A stretch of DNA of 64,000 nt, taken from contig NZ_CP107989.1 in the NCBI RefSeq assembly GCF_041435015.1, positions 4,712,001 through 4,776,000 on the forward strand, written 5' to 3'. Positions within the stretch are counted from its first letter, which is position 1. Each line of letters opens with the position of its first letter. Both the position numbers and the translations under genes were made by a program. The notes beneath the pieces were generated by a model. That model saw nothing but the letters and a program-made list of their open reading frames with translations. It ran no database searches and was not told the origin of the DNA. Below are positions 1 to 10,050 of the stretch, in pieces. This DNA comes from Streptomyces canus. Its GTDB lineage: Bacteria > Actinomycetota > Actinomycetes > Streptomycetales > Streptomycetaceae.

Positions 1-1783
1 AGAAGCGCCTCAGCCACGGCACGGACTGGGCCTGACCGGCCGCGATGCGGTCGAGGTCGTCCTCCATCCTGGCGGTGAAGTCGTAGTCGACGAGCCGGCC
101 GAAGTGCTTCTCCAGGAGGTTGACCACGGCGAAGGACAGGAAGGACGGCACCAGTGCCGTGCCCTTCTTGAAGACATAGCCGCGGTCGAGGATCGTGCCG
201 ATGATCGACGCGTACGTCGACGGGCGGCCGATCTCGCGCTCCTCGAGTTCCTTGACCAGGCTGGCCTCGGTGTAGCGGGCCGGGGGCTTGGTGGCGTGCC
301 CGTCGACCGTGATCTCCTCGGCGCTCAGGGCATCGCCCTCGGCGACCTGAGGCAGCCGGCGCTCGCGGTCGTCCAGCTCGGCGTTCGGGTCGTCGGCGCC
401 TTCGACGTAGGCCTTGAGGAAGCCGTGGAAGGTGATCGTCTTGCCGGAGGCGCTGAACTCGACGTCCCGCCCGTCGGCGGCGGTGCCACCGATCTTCACG
501 GTCACGCTGTTGCCGGTCGCGTCCTTCATCTGCGAGGCGACGGTGCGCTTCCAGATCAGCTCGTAGAGCTTGAACTGGTCGCCGGTCAGGCCGGTCTCGG
601 CGGGCGTACGGAAACGATCACCCGAGGGGCGGATCGCCTCGTGCGCCTCCTGCGCGTTCTTGACCTTCCCGGCGTAGGTGCGCGGGGACGACGGCAGGTA
701 GTCGGCGCCGTACAACTGCGTGACCTGGGCGCGGGCCGCGGTGATGGCGGTGTCGCTCAGGGTCGTGGAGTCCGTACGCATATAGGTGATGAAGCCGTTC
801 TCGTACAGCTTCTGGGCCACCTGCATGGTCGCCTTCGCGCCGAAGCCGAGCTTGCGCGAGGCCTCCTGCTGGAGGGTCGTCGTACGGAACGGGGCGTACG
901 GCGAGCGGCGGTACGGCTTGGACTCGACCGAGCGGACCGCGAACCGCGTCTGCTCCAGGGCCGCGGCCAGGGCGCGGGCGTTCGCCTCGTCGAGATGGAG
1001 GGTGTTCGCGCTCTTCAGTTGTCCGACGGAGTCGAAGTCGCGGCCCTGCGCGACCCGCCTGCCGTCGACGGTCTGGAGGCGGGCGACCAGCGACGACGGG
1101 TCCGAGGAGTCCCCCGCGCGGCCGGTCGCGAAGGTGCCCGTCAGGTCCCAGTACTCGGCGGAACGAAACGCGATGCGCTCGCGTTCCCGCTCCACGACGA
1201 GCCGGGTCGCGACCGACTGGACACGGCCGGCCGACAGGCGCGGCATGACCTTCTTCCACAGGACCGGCGAGACCTCGTAGCCGTAGAGGCGGTCGAGGAT
1301 GCGGCGGGTCTCCTGGGCGTCGACCAGCTTCTGGTTCAGCTCGCGCGGGTTGGCGACGGCGGCCTGGATCGCGGCCTTGGTGATCTCGTGGAAGACCATC
1401 CGCTTGACCGGGACCTTGGGCTTGAGCACCTCCTGGAGGTGCCAGGCGATGGCCTCGCCCTCGCGGTCCTCATCGGTGGCGAGGAAGAGCTCGTCGGAGT
1501 CCTTCAGCAGATCCTTGAGCTTCTTGACCTGGGCCCGCTTGTCGGCGTTGACGACATAGATCGGCTCGAAGTCGTGCTCGACGTCCACGCCGAGGCGGCG
1601 GACCTCGCCGGTGTACTTCTCGGGCACCTCCGCGGCGCCGTTGGGGAGGTCGCGGATGTGCCCGACGCTCGCCTCGACGACGTATCCGGGGCCGAGATAG
1701 CCCTTGATCGTCTTCGCCTTGGCAGGCGACTCGACGATGACGAGTCGGCGGCCGCCCTTTGCGGTCTCGCTGGTCGGGGACAA
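1..1783 (-). CDS. topA: DNA topoisomerase I (3' end outside window)
   Basis: Type IA topoisomerase that relaxes negative supercoils through a 5'-phosphotyrosine intermediate. Reading starts at TTG (1783-1781), preceded by GGAGAG about 9 bases upstream; 594 residues are visible and the C-terminus lies off the left edge. The Toprim domain begins with LVIVESPAKAKTI and carries the acidic DEDREGEA motif near residue 115. The catalytic tyrosine is Tyr334 in GFITYMRTDST. The start is chosen because the conserved N-terminal segment begins at once after it and a ribosome site is present. Large open frames on the opposite strand (104-1852) are GC-rich shadows. The missing part should hold the C-terminal DNA-binding repeats. 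Confidence 0.97.
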   Translation of the reverse strand, partial: MSPTSETAKGGRRLVIVESPAKAKTIKGYLGPGYVVEASVGHIRDLPNGAAEVPEKYTGEVRRLGVDVEHDFEPIYVVNADKRAQVKKLKDLLKDSDELFLATDEDREGEAIAWHLQEVLKPKVPVKRMVFHEITKAAIQAAVANPRELNQKLVDAQETRRILDRLYGYEVSPVLWKKVMPRLSAGRVQSVATRLVVERERERIAFRSAEYWDLTGTFATGRAGDSSDPSSLVARLQTVDGRRVAQGRDFDSVGQLKSANTLHLDEANARALAAALEQTRFAVRSVESKPYRRSPYAPFRTTTLQQEASRKLGFGAKATMQVAQKLYENGFITYMRTDSTTLSDTAITAARAQVTQLYGADYLPSSPRTYAGKVKNAQEAHEAIRPSGDRFRTPAETGLTGDQFKLYELIWKRTVASQMKDATGNSVTVKIGGTAADGRDVEFSASGKTITFHGFLKAYVEGADDPNAELDDRERRLPQVAEGDALSAEEITVDGHATKPPARYTEASLVKELEEREIGRPSTYASIIGTILDRGYVFKKGTALVPSFLSFAVVNLLEKHFGRLVDYDFTARMEDDLDRIAAGQAQSVPWLRRF

Positions 1784-2041
1784 CTTCGCTCTTCTCTCCG
1801 GTCGACACTGGGGTCTCCCCAGGCCTTGGTTCCCGGGGTCGGGTCATGCTGACGCTGCGGAGTGTGACGGTACATCCCGCCCCCGTGTCAAACGGGAAAA
1901 GCCCGCAACGGCCACTCGAACGGTAACCCGACTACCGCCATTCCTGCCGCCTCGAGCGCCCACCGGCCTTTTCGAGCTCATCCGGAGCGTGATCTCCCCA
2001 TTACCCCACGCCCCGCTCGCGCAGACGTTCCGGGAGCCGTC

Positions 2042-2239
2042 CTAGAGGCGGGTGAAGCACCATGCGGCGAGGGCCAGCGTGATGAGCGCGGCGAGGGTCG
2101 CGACGGTCGCGGATGCGACGGGACTCACACCGTGGGCGACGGGTTCGCGATGGCGTACCCGGGCCGCGGTCCACACCAGCAGCCCCCCTCCGAACAGGGC
2201 GAACACCATTCCCGCGAAGATCGCCGGTCCGCTCTCCAT
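2042..2239 (-). CDS. small membrane protein
   Basis: Predicted 65-residue membrane protein of unknown function. ATG at 2239 is preceded by AGGGAG at a good distance. The upstream extension to 2392 is arginine-rich and looks like non-coding read-through. Two hydrophobic segments are visible, about residues 6-23 (IFAGMVFALFGGGLLVW) and 42-62 (VATVAALITLALAAWCF), with a short basic/histidine loop between, so a two-pass hairpin is likely. It lies upstream of topA on the same strand with a 258-base gap, so it may be transcribed separately. No catalytic motif is visible. Confidence 0.7.
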   Translation of the reverse strand: MESGPAIFAGMVFALFGGGLLVWTAARVRHREPVAHGVSPVASATVATLAALITLALAAWCFTRL

Positions 2240-2493
2240 GGCTCCCTGTGCCCCATTTCTCCTGCCCGCGCGTGCACCTTCGATGGAGACTGGCACGCGC
2301 GGGCGGCGGACAGACGAACCCCGGGTGAACGCCGCACCGACACGACCGCGGACTCCCCCGGACCGGTCACCGGCCGACCGCAGGATCGCCACCCGGGCTC
2401 TCCCGGCCCGTCACGGATCCGGTCCGGTTCTCACCCGGATTTCGCGCCACTCCGAGGGGGCGCGACCGGATTCGGCGCGGAAACCGACCGGAT

Positions 2494-4869
2494 TCAGACC
2501 GCGCCGGGCGGGGGTATCTTCCCGCTCGACTTCTTGTTGTCGGTCAGGCTGACCGTGCACACGATCTTGTTGAATCCCTTCTTCCAGTCGTCCTCGTCGG
2601 CCACCCAGCCGTACACGAGACGCTCCCGGTCAGGCGCCCAGGTCGACTCGAATGTGTTGCCGCACAACTTGGTCGCGTTGTCGGTGCCCTTCTTGTAGCT
2701 CATTTCGGCCGGGGCCTGAACAGTGCCGATCACCTGGTCGGTATGGGCTTTCGAGCAGTCGGTGAGCGGAGCCTTGTAGCCGTCGTCGAGCTGCTGGTAG
2801 ACCCAGCAGTCGCCGACGCTCATCTGACCCACCCACAGGTCGGTGCCCGGGTCCCGGAAGCGGCCCACCTCACCGCCTATCGCGGCATGGCGGCCGAGTA
2901 CGAGACATGCCGTACCGCTGCCCGCCGCACCGAATCCCTCCTCGGTCGGAACGACGGCGTACCCGGCCGCGTCCGGCAGCGCTCCCACGACGGGCCGGCT
3001 CAGATCGGCGCAGCGTTTCGCGCCCCGGGCCTTGGCGTCGGCGAAGTCGGCGGCCGTGTCGACGGCCACCACCTGGCCGTCCGGCCAGTCGTCCGCGCAG
3101 TCCACGACCCCCAGGTTCGGCGCCGACCTGAACGGCGTCCCCGACCAGACCGCCTGCACGCAGTCCCCGGTCTCCAGGGGCTCGTCGAGCCCGACCACCT
3201 CGCCGTACGGCAGTACGGGCCCGGTGGGCGACGCCCCCTGTGACGAACGCGCGCTCGGGTTCGGCGAGGACTTGGTCGCCGTGTCCTTCTTGCCATCGCC
3301 ACCGGTCAGCGCCATGACTCCCCACGCACCGCCCGCGACCACGAGGAGCACACCGATGACGAGCGCGACGATCGCGAGGCGCTTCTTGGCGGCGGGGCGC
3401 GGCGGCGAGGGCGGGGGCAGGGCCGACGAGAACGGCGCCCGGCCTCCGGGTCCGCCAGGACCGACGGGTCCGCCGAAGGCGGTGGGTGCGCCGAAGGGGG
3501 CGGGGCTGCCGAAGGGGGCGAGGCTGCCGGGCGCACCCGAGCCGCCGTATCCGGCGGGCGTCTCGCTCCCGTACGGCGGCGAGGAACCACCGCCCGAGTA
3601 CGGCGCCGAAGCCCCATCGCCGTAGGGGGCGCCGGGGCCAGCGCCGCCGTACGGTGAGCTCGGGCCGCCGTACGGTGACGAGGAGCCCTCGTTCGCATAC
3701 GGCGAACCCATCCCCTGCGCATAGGGGTTGCCTGGTTCCAGCACCTGCCCTGGCGCGGGCGGCCACGCGTTGTACGGCGGTGCCGAGCCGGGTGTCGTCC
3801 CTGGGGTGGCCGGATCCCCGGGGCCGGGGCGCGCGTCGGCCGGACCCCCGTCTCCGGCCGCGCCCACCGGAGCGTGCGGCGTTTGCGGAGTCCCCGGTGT
3901 CTGTGGAGTCCCCGGCGCCGGCCCCCAGCCACCGACCGGCGGCCCGAATCCTCCCACCGAGGAGCCGTACCCCGGCCCCGCCGCACCCCCGGCGCCCCAG
4001 ACCCCCTGCACGACCCGCTCCAGCCCCCGCTTCACCGTCTCCGGTGAGAACCTGCGCACGGGATCCTTGACCAGCAACCCCAGCAGCACCGGCGTGAGCT
4101 CACCGGCCCGGACGGGCGGGGTGGGATCCTCGCCCAGCAGGGCCGTCAGCGTGGCGAACTCGCCGTGGCGGTCGAAGGGGCCGCGGCCCTCGACAGCGGC
4201 ATAAAGCGTGGCGCCCAGGGAGAACAGGTCGGCGGCCGGGGTGGGCGGTTCGCCCCGGGCGCGCTCCGGCGCGAGATAGCCGGGGGTGCCGAGGATGCCG
4301 GCGGTCGCGGTGAGGCGGGGCTCGCGGGACTCGGGCTGGAGGGCGATGCCGTAGTCGGTGAGCAGCACGCGCGCGTAGGGGTCGCCCGAAGTGTCCGGCG
4401 CCAGAAGGATGTTGGCCGGTTTCACATCCCTGTGGAGGATGCCGACGCGGTGCCCCGCGGTGAGGGCGTCGAGGACGGCGAGGCCGATGCGGGCCGCCTG
4501 CTCGGGCGACAGCGGCCCCGAACGCCGTACGACCGCCTGGAGGTCGACCGCGTCCGGCACGTGCTCCATGACGATCCACGGCAGCCCCTCGTGGACCACC
4601 ACATCGTGCACCGTCGCCACATGGGGATGGCCGCGCAGCCGGGCCGCGTGCCGGGCCTCGCTGCGGGCCCGGGCCATGCGCTGGGCCGTTTCGCCCACGT
4701 CCATCGGCGTGTCCGGAAGCGCGATCTCCTTCATCGCGACGTCGCAGGCCAGCTCCTCGTCGTAGGCCAGCCAGACACGGCCCATGCCGCCCGCGCCGAG
4801 CGTCCGCAGCAGCCGGTACCGGCCGTTGATGGTCCTGCCTTCACCCTGATCCGGCGTCTCCCCCGCCAT
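2494..4869 (-). CDS. membrane serine/threonine protein kinase with extracellular sensor domain
   Basis: Hanks-type receptor kinase of 791 residues. The cytoplasmic kinase domain (about 15-280) has the glycine loop GAGGMG, the VAMKE lysine, catalytic HRDVKPANIL, DYG in place of DFG, and GYLAPE. A 250-residue Pro/Gly/Tyr-rich linker with repeated SPYGG-like units follows, then one membrane span (about 510-535, AIVALVIGVLLVVAGGAWGV). The outer C-terminal part has repeated GDCV/GDCW and TDCS cysteine motifs resembling the Septum_form domain. ATG at 4869 follows a strong GGGGGAGG; an upstream extension exists but lacks kinase homology. Ligand and substrates are unknown. It is a single gene with no obvious phosphatase beside it. 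Confidence 0.92.
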   Translation of the reverse strand: MAGETPDQGEGRTINGRYRLLRTLGAGGMGRVWLAYDEELACDVAMKEIALPDTPMDVGETAQRMARARSEARHAARLRGHPHVATVHDVVVHEGLPWIVMEHVPDAVDLQAVVRRSGPLSPEQAARIGLAVLDALTAGHRVGILHRDVKPANILLAPDTSGDPYARVLLTDYGIALQPESREPRLTATAGILGTPGYLAPERARGEPPTPAADLFSLGATLYAAVEGRGPFDRHGEFATLTALLGEDPTPPVRAGELTPVLLGLLVKDPVRRFSPETVKRGLERVVQGVWGAGGAAGPGYGSSVGGFGPPVGGWGPAPGTPQTPGTPQTPHAPVGAAGDGGPADARPGPGDPATPGTTPGSAPPYNAWPPAPGQVLEPGNPYAQGMGSPYANEGSSSPYGGPSSPYGGAGPGAPYGDGASAPYSGGGSSPPYGSETPAGYGGSGAPGSLAPFGSPAPFGAPTAFGGPVGPGGPGGRAPFSSALPPPSPPRPAAKKRLAIVALVIGVLLVVAGGAWGVMALTGGDGKKDTATKSSPNPSARSSQGASPTGPVLPYGEVVGLDEPLETGDCVQAVWSGTPFRSAPNLGVVDCADDWPDGQVVAVDTAADFADAKARGAKRCADLSRPVVGALPDAAGYAVVPTEEGFGAAGSGTACLVLGRHAAIGGEVGRFRDPGTDLWVGQMSVGDCWVYQQLDDGYKAPLTDCSKAHTDQVIGTVQAPAEMSYKKGTDNATKLCGNTFESTWAPDRERLVYGWVADEDDWKKGFNKIVCTVSLTDNKKSSGKIPPPGAV

Positions 4870-5062
4870 CACGCCTCCCCCCGAGACCCGAGCACCGGGT
4901 CCGAGACAGCGCGCCTCCCCCGAGAACGCGTCAGCTCTGTCTCTCGAAGGTAGCTTCGCACCTGCCACTGACAGGAGCCCTTTTCCGGGGCAATCCCGTC
5001 AGAGCGGACACAGGGGCCTCAGGAGGTCGAGTCCGCCTCAGCAGCGGCCGACCGGCGTCAGA

Positions 5063-6589
5063 TCACGCGGGCTCCAGGAACCCCTGCTCCACCAGCAGCC
5101 GGATCTGCGCGGGCGTACGGTCGCGCAGCATGACCGGGTCCTCGCCCATGAGTTGGGCGATCGCGTCGAGAATGCGGCCCGCGCTCAGCGAGCCGTCACA
5201 CACACCGGCGAAGCCCGCGCCGACGGTGTCCACCTTGGTGGCCCGGCGCATCCCGCGGTGCTGGCGCAGCACCACGTGCTCCGGGTCCTCCGCGCCGGGC
5301 AGCCCGACCTGCTCCTGAATGATCTCTGGGGCGAGCCTGAAGTGGGCCTCCAGCAGGGCCGCGTCGTCGTTGGCGCGCAGGTAGTCGAGGCGTTCGAAGT
5401 GCGCCCTGACGGTGTCCCCGAGGGGCTGCTCGACCGGGTGCGGCCACTCCTCCACGGTGACCGAGGGCACGGCGGAGCCCGTCCTGCGCAGGGCGATCCA
5501 GCCGAAGCCGACGGCCCTCACCTTGCGCGCCTCGAACTCGTCCAGCCAGGCGTCGTAGAGCGCCTGGTACTCGGCCGGGTCGCCCCGGTGGTCACCGGCG
5601 TCCCTGAGCCACAGCTCGGCGTACTGCGTGACGTCCTGCACCTCGCGCTGCACGACCCAGGCGTCGCACCCGCGCGGCACCCACGACCTGAGCCTGTCCT
5701 GCCAGTCCTCCCCCTCGACGTGCTGCCAGTTGGCGAGGAACTGCGCGAAACCGCCCTCGTTCAGCAACTCCCCCGCCCCCTGAACGACCGAGCGGCACAG
5801 CTCGTCCCCGCCCATCCCGCCGTCGCGATACGTCAGCCGCGCACCCGGGGAGATCACGAAGGGCGGGTTCGACACGATCAGGTCGTACGTCTCACCCTGC
5901 TTGAGCGGCTCGAACAGCGAGCCCTCCCGCAGATCGGCCGCCGGGGCTCCGGACAGCGCCAGCGTGAGCGCGGTGATGTGCAGCGCGCGCGGGTTGAGAT
6001 CGGTCGCCGTCACGCGCGTGGCGTGCTGTACGGCGTGCAGGGCCTGGATCCCGGAGCCGGTACCGAGGTCGAGGGCGGAGGCGACGGGGGTGCGGACGGT
6101 GAGGCCGGCCAGGGTCGTGGAGGCACCGCCGACCCCGAGCACGACACCCTCGTCACGGCTGCCGATGCCGCCCGCGCCGCCGACCGCACAGCCGAGGTCC
6201 GAGACGATGAACCAGTCCTCGCCGCCGGGTCCGCCGTACGGCCGTACGTCCACCGTCGCGGCCACCTCATCGCTGCCGACACGGACCAGCCAGCCGCTCT
6301 CCAGACACGCGTCGACGGGCACCACGTCCGCCACGCGCGCGTGGGGCACTGGCTGCTGAAGGAGGAACAGGCGTACGAGCACCGCCAGCGGGGCGTCCCC
6401 GCGAGTCGCCCGGAGCGCGGGCACGGTCTCACTGCGCGCGAGCGCCGCGTACGCGGGCGCGCCGAGCAGCTCTAGCAGCCCGTCGGCGGTGAAGGAGGCC
6501 CCGATCAGGGCGTCCCGCAACTGGGCGGTGACGTCGGGACGGTCGGAGGCGGGGGCGGCGGGCAGCGTGGGCAGGCTGGAGGTACTCAC
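5063..6589 (-). CDS. class I SAM-dependent methyltransferase (NPPF type)
   Basis: Methyltransferase of 508 residues. The N-terminal 150 residues form a helical, probably substrate-binding, region. The catalytic half has ALDLGTGSGIQALHA (SAM binding) and IVSNPPF, the signature of enzymes that methylate amide or amino nitrogen (RsmC, PrmC and N6-adenine families). The substrate cannot be assigned; rRNA, a protein glutamine or DNA are all possible. GTG at 6589 (VSTSSLPTLP) is preferred over the longer frame to 6712 because the extension is low-complexity and GGGGG precedes the GTG. The gene is flanked by 167 bases from the lipoprotein gene and is probably monocistronic. Confidence 0.85.
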   Translation of the reverse strand: MSTSSLPTLPAAPASDRPDVTAQLRDALIGASFTADGLLELLGAPAYAALARSETVPALRATRGDAPLAVLVRLFLLQQPVPHARVADVVPVDACLESGWLVRVGSDEVAATVDVRPYGGPGGEDWFIVSDLGCAVGGAGGIGSRDEGVVLGVGGASTTLAGLTVRTPVASALDLGTGSGIQALHAVQHATRVTATDLNPRALHITALTLALSGAPAADLREGSLFEPLKQGETYDLIVSNPPFVISPGARLTYRDGGMGGDELCRSVVQGAGELLNEGGFAQFLANWQHVEGEDWQDRLRSWVPRGCDAWVVQREVQDVTQYAELWLRDAGDHRGDPAEYQALYDAWLDEFEARKVRAVGFGWIALRRTGSAVPSVTVEEWPHPVEQPLGDTVRAHFERLDYLRANDDAALLEAHFRLAPEIIQEQVGLPGAEDPEHVVLRQHRGMRRATKVDTVGAGFAGVCDGSLSAGRILDAIAQLMGEDPVMLRDRTPAQIRLLVEQGFLEPA

Positions 6590-6755
6590 GCCCCCATTGT
6601 GGCCCGAGCCCGCCACGCCGCACGCCTCACCGAGCCACTCGCCGCGCCGCTCAGCCACCGCGGCCGACGCGGATGGCGAGCCGTCGGTGAAGGGCGAAGG
6701 CGACGCGGGCACACGTGCGGTGCGGCCGCTCGGTCGTCGGCAGACCGGAGGGCGC

Positions 6756-7355
6756 TCAGCTGTCCGTCGCCGGCGCGGACGCCTCCGGCGACGTCGAGGC
6801 CTGCTTGCAGCCCGACTGCTCGGACAGTGCCTGCTTGGTGTCGCCCGACTCCAGGTCCTTCAGCGCGCCGAGCGCGGTCTGGCGCTGCGTCTCCACCTTC
6901 TTCATCTCGGCCGAGACATCCTTGAGACCGGTCGCGAACTTCGCCTGGTCCTTGGTGTTGAGCCCGTCCACCTGCGTCTTCATGTCGGCGTAGGCGGCCG
7001 ACAGGGCCGTGAGCTGCTTGACGGCGGTCTGGAGCTTCTTCTCACCGTCCTCGGCACCGGGAGGCGCCCCGGCGTTACTGATGACCGTGGCGCGCGCCTT
7101 GTAACCGTCGGACAGGTCCTGGAAGGCCTGGGAGTCGGCCTTCTGGAGCTCCGCCGGGGTGCTCTCGGTGTCCTCGGCCGCCTTGGTGATCGCGTCGTAG
7201 GCCGCCGTGATCTTCTTGTTCTGGGCCGGCACCAGGTCACAGACCTTCTTGGCCCAGGCGTCGAGTTCCTTGTTGTCCTCGCTGCCAGAGCATCCCGTCA
7301 GCGCCAGTACCAGTACCGCACCGCCGGACAGTGCGGCCGCGAGCTTCTTGTTCAC
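6756..7355 (-). CDS. small secreted lipoprotein
   Basis: Predicted 199-residue lipoprotein starting at GTG 7355, with GGAAGGGA upstream. The signal peptide is MNKKLAAALSGGAVLVLAL followed by lipobox LTGC, so Cys22 should be lipidated and the protein held outside the membrane. The mature part is rich in charged residues and alanine and looks almost wholly helical, probably a small helical bundle or coiled coil. Cysteines near residues 39 and 182 could pair. No enzymatic motif is visible. It lies downstream of hppA but is separated by a strong hairpin, so it is probably transcribed separately. Confidence 0.85.
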   Translation of the reverse strand: MNKKLAAALSGGAVLVLALTGCSGSEDNKELDAWAKKVCDLVPAQNKKITAAYDAITKAAEDTESTPAELQKADSQAFQDLSDGYKARATVISNAGAPPGAEDGEKKLQTAVKQLTALSAAYADMKTQVDGLNTKDQAKFATGLKDVSAEMKKVETQRQTALGALKDLESGDTKQALSEQSGCKQASTSPEASAPATDS

Positions 7356-7502
7356 CGGATCGGTCCCTTCCGTGGCCTCTCAGCCCCCGGACCTTACACA
7401 GCACAGGCACCACACCCGCGCACCGGATACCACATATGCGTCTCTTTGTGGGTGTTTGCACCAGGAGAGAGAAGCCTCACGGCCGCGAAGCGCGCATGCA
7501 CA

Positions 7503-7544
7503 GGGCGGGCGTGCGGCGCATGAACACGCGCCGCCCGCCCGCCC
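7503..7544 (-). terminator. hairpin terminator of hppA
   Basis: A 17-bp GC-rich stem (7503-7519 with 7528-7544) with one mismatch and an 8-base loop (ATGAACAC). It starts 26 bases past the hppA stop on that strand. There is no clear T-tract, which is usual for Streptomyces terminators. Confidence 0.75.
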
Positions 7545-7569
7545 CTTGAGCTGGGCCTCGTGCCAGGAC

Positions 7570-9978
7570 CTACGAAACCACCGCGGGATCCACCGACTTG
7601 GCCACCTTCTTCTCGTTGTCTTCGTCACCCACGGCGATGCCGCGCCGCTTGGAGACGTAGACCGCGCCGGCGATCACGAGGAACGCGAGGACGGCGATGA
7701 AGATCCGTACGCCGATGCTCTTGTCCTCGCCATAGCTGAACTTGATCACCGCCGGGGCGATCAGCAGCGCCACCAGGTTCATCACCTTCAGCAGCGGGTT
7801 GATCGCGGGCCCCGCGGTGTCCTTGAAGGGGTCGCCGACGGTGTCGCCGATCACCGTGGCGGCATGGGCCTCGCTGCCCTTGCCGCCGTGGTGACCGTCC
7901 TCGACGAGCTTCTTGGCGTTGTCCCAGGCACCGCCGGAGTTGGCCAGGAAGACCGCCATCAGGGTGCCCGCGCCGATCGCACCCGCGAGGAACGCGCCGA
8001 GCGCGCCGACGCCGAGGGTGAACCCGATGAAGATCGGCGCCAGCACGGCGAGCAGACCGGGTGTGGTGAGTTCGCGCAGGGCGTCCTTGGTGCAGATGTC
8101 GACGACCTTGCCGTATTCCGGCTCCTCGCTGTAGTCCATGATCCCGGGATGGTCGCGGAACTGCCGCCGCACCTCGTACACCACGGAACCCGCCGACCTC
8201 GACACCGCGTTGATCGCCAGCCCCGAGAAGAGGAAGACGACCGCCGCGCCGGCGATCAGGCCGACGAGGTTGTTGGGCTGCGAGATGTCCATCATCAGGC
8301 TCATCGGCGCACCGTCCCCGCTGAGCTTCTCGCCGACGTCCTGCGCGCCGGTCGTGATCGCGTCACGGTACGACCCGAAGAGCGCCGATGCCGCGAGGAC
8401 CGCGGTGGCGATGGCGATGCCCTTGGTGATGGCCTTGGTGGTGTTGCCGACGGCGTCCAGGTTGGTGAGGACCTGCGCGCCCGCGCCCTCCACGTCGCCG
8501 GACATCTCGGCGATGCCCTGCGCGTTGTCGGAGACCGGCCCGAAGGTGTCCATGGCGACGATCACACCGACCGTGGTGAGCAGGCCGGTGCCGGCCAGCG
8601 CCACCGCGAACAGCGCCAGCATGATCGAGGTGCCGCCGAGCAGGAACGCCCCGTAGACGCCGAGGCCGATCAGCAGGGCGGTGTAGACGGCTGATTCGAG
8701 ACCGATCGAGATGCCGGCGAGGACGACGGTGGCGGGCCCCGTGAGAGAGCTCTTGCCGATGTCCTGGACCGGGCGGCGGTTGGTCTCGGTGAAGTAGCCG
8801 GTCAGCTGCTGGATGACGGCGGCGAGCAGGATGCCGATCGCCACGGCGACGAGCGCGAGGATCCGCGGGTCGCCGTCCCTTCCGCTGATCGCCGCGTCGG
8901 TGACGCCGTCGAGGTCGGCGTACTTCCCCGGCAGGTAGACGAAGACGGCGATCGCCACCAGCACGAGCGAGATCACCGCGGAGATGAAGAACCCGCGGTT
9001 GATCGCGGACATGCCGCTGCGGTCGGAGCGACGCGGCGCGACCGCGAAGATGCCGATCATCGCGGTGATCACGCCGATCGCCGGGACGAGCAGCGGGAAG
9101 GCGAGTCCGGCGTCGCCGAAGGCCGCCTTGCCGAGGATCAGCGCGGCGACCAGGGTCACGGCGTACGACTCGAAGAGGTCGGCCGCCATGCCCGCGCAGT
9201 CGCCGACGTTGTCGCCCACGTTGTCGGCGATGGTCGCGGCGTTACGCGGGTCGTCCTCCGGGATGCCCTGCTCGACCTTGCCGACCAGGTCGGCGCCGAC
9301 GTCGGCGGCCTTGGTGAAGATGCCTCCGCCGACCCTCATGAACATCGCGATGAGCGCCGCGCCGAGACCGAAACCCTCCAGGACCTTCGGCGCGTCGGCC
9401 GCGTAGACCAGCACCACACAGGAGGCGCCCAGCAGACCGAGCCCCACCGTGAACATGCCGACGACGCCGCCCGTACGGAAAGCGATCTTCATGGCTTTGT
9501 GGGAGACGGCGGTGAGATCCTTTTCCGGTTCGCCTTCCGCCGGAGTGGCTTCTCGCGCCGCCGCCGCCACCCGCACATTGCTGCGCACGGCGAGCCACAT
9601 GCCGATATAGCCGGTGGCCGCCGAGAACGTGGCGCCGATCAAGAAGAACACGGATCGGCCTGCGCGCTGATTCCAGTCGTCTGCGGGAAGCAGCATGAGC
9701 AGGAAGAACACGACGACGGCGAATACGCCGAGCGTGCGCAACTGGCGTGCCAGATAGGCGTTCGCGCCTTCCTGGATGGCCTTCGCGATCTTTTTCATGC
9801 TGTCGGTGCCCTCGCCGGCCGCGAGCACCTGGCGTACCAGGACCCCCGCCACCACGAGCGCCGCTAGGGCGACGACCGCGATGACCGCGATCAGCACCCG
9901 GTTGTCGTCGGTGAGCACCGCGGCCGCGAGGGTTGTTGTGGGCTGGTCCAACTGATCAGGGGTAGAAAGCCCCGCCAT
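7570..9978 (-). CDS. hppA: membrane proton-translocating pyrophosphatase
   Basis: H+-pyrophosphatase of 802 residues that couples pyrophosphate hydrolysis to proton export. The catalytic core includes DVGADLVGKVEQGIPEDD and the acidic DNVGDNVGDCAG motif, and the chain has the many membrane helices of the family. Lys515 in GNTTKA sits where potassium-dependent enzymes have alanine, so this one is expected to be potassium-independent and proton-specific. ATG at 9978 is preceded by GGAGGA. A candidate -10 (TACAAT) lies about 43 bases upstream. The length fits actinobacterial homologues, which carry a longer N-terminus. Confidence 0.97.
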   Translation of the reverse strand: MAGLSTPDQLDQPTTTLAAAVLTDDNRVLIAVIAVVALAALVVAGVLVRQVLAAGEGTDSMKKIAKAIQEGANAYLARQLRTLGVFAVVVFFLLMLLPADDWNQRAGRSVFFLIGATFSAATGYIGMWLAVRSNVRVAAAAREATPAEGEPEKDLTAVSHKAMKIAFRTGGVVGMFTVGLGLLGASCVVLVYAADAPKVLEGFGLGAALIAMFMRVGGGIFTKAADVGADLVGKVEQGIPEDDPRNAATIADNVGDNVGDCAGMAADLFESYAVTLVAALILGKAAFGDAGLAFPLLVPAIGVITAMIGIFAVAPRRSDRSGMSAINRGFFISAVISLVLVAIAVFVYLPGKYADLDGVTDAAISGRDGDPRILALVAVAIGILLAAVIQQLTGYFTETNRRPVQDIGKSSLTGPATVVLAGISIGLESAVYTALLIGLGVYGAFLLGGTSIMLALFAVALAGTGLLTTVGVIVAMDTFGPVSDNAQGIAEMSGDVEGAGAQVLTNLDAVGNTTKAITKGIAIATAVLAASALFGSYRDAITTGAQDVGEKLSGDGAPMSLMMDISQPNNLVGLIAGAAVVFLFSGLAINAVSRSAGSVVYEVRRQFRDHPGIMDYSEEPEYGKVVDICTKDALRELTTPGLLAVLAPIFIGFTLGVGALGAFLAGAIGAGTLMAVFLANSGGAWDNAKKLVEDGHHGGKGSEAHAATVIGDTVGDPFKDTAGPAINPLLKVMNLVALLIAPAVIKFSYGEDKSIGVRIFIAVLAFLVIAGAVYVSKRRGIAVGDEDNEKKVAKSVDPAVVS

Positions 9979-10020
9979 TCGTCCTCCTTGACGCTTGGGC
10001 TGAGCTCAAGATGTGGACGG

Positions 10021-10050
10021 ATTGTAGGTACCCCGTCCTGATCAAAACAG
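10021..10050 (-). promoter_or_regulatory. candidate hppA promoter
   Basis: On the minus strand TACAAT (10026-10021) is a good -10 hexamer about 43 bases from the hppA start codon. TTGATC lies only 13 bases upstream of it, too close for a normal -35; the properly spaced hexamer is TGTTTT, a poor match. Only the -10 is well supported. Confidence 0.3.

Noticed and set aside
104..1852. 582-residue plus-strand open frame
   Set aside because: It is antisense to topA, with no motifs and a composition typical of the opposite frame of GC-rich coding DNA.
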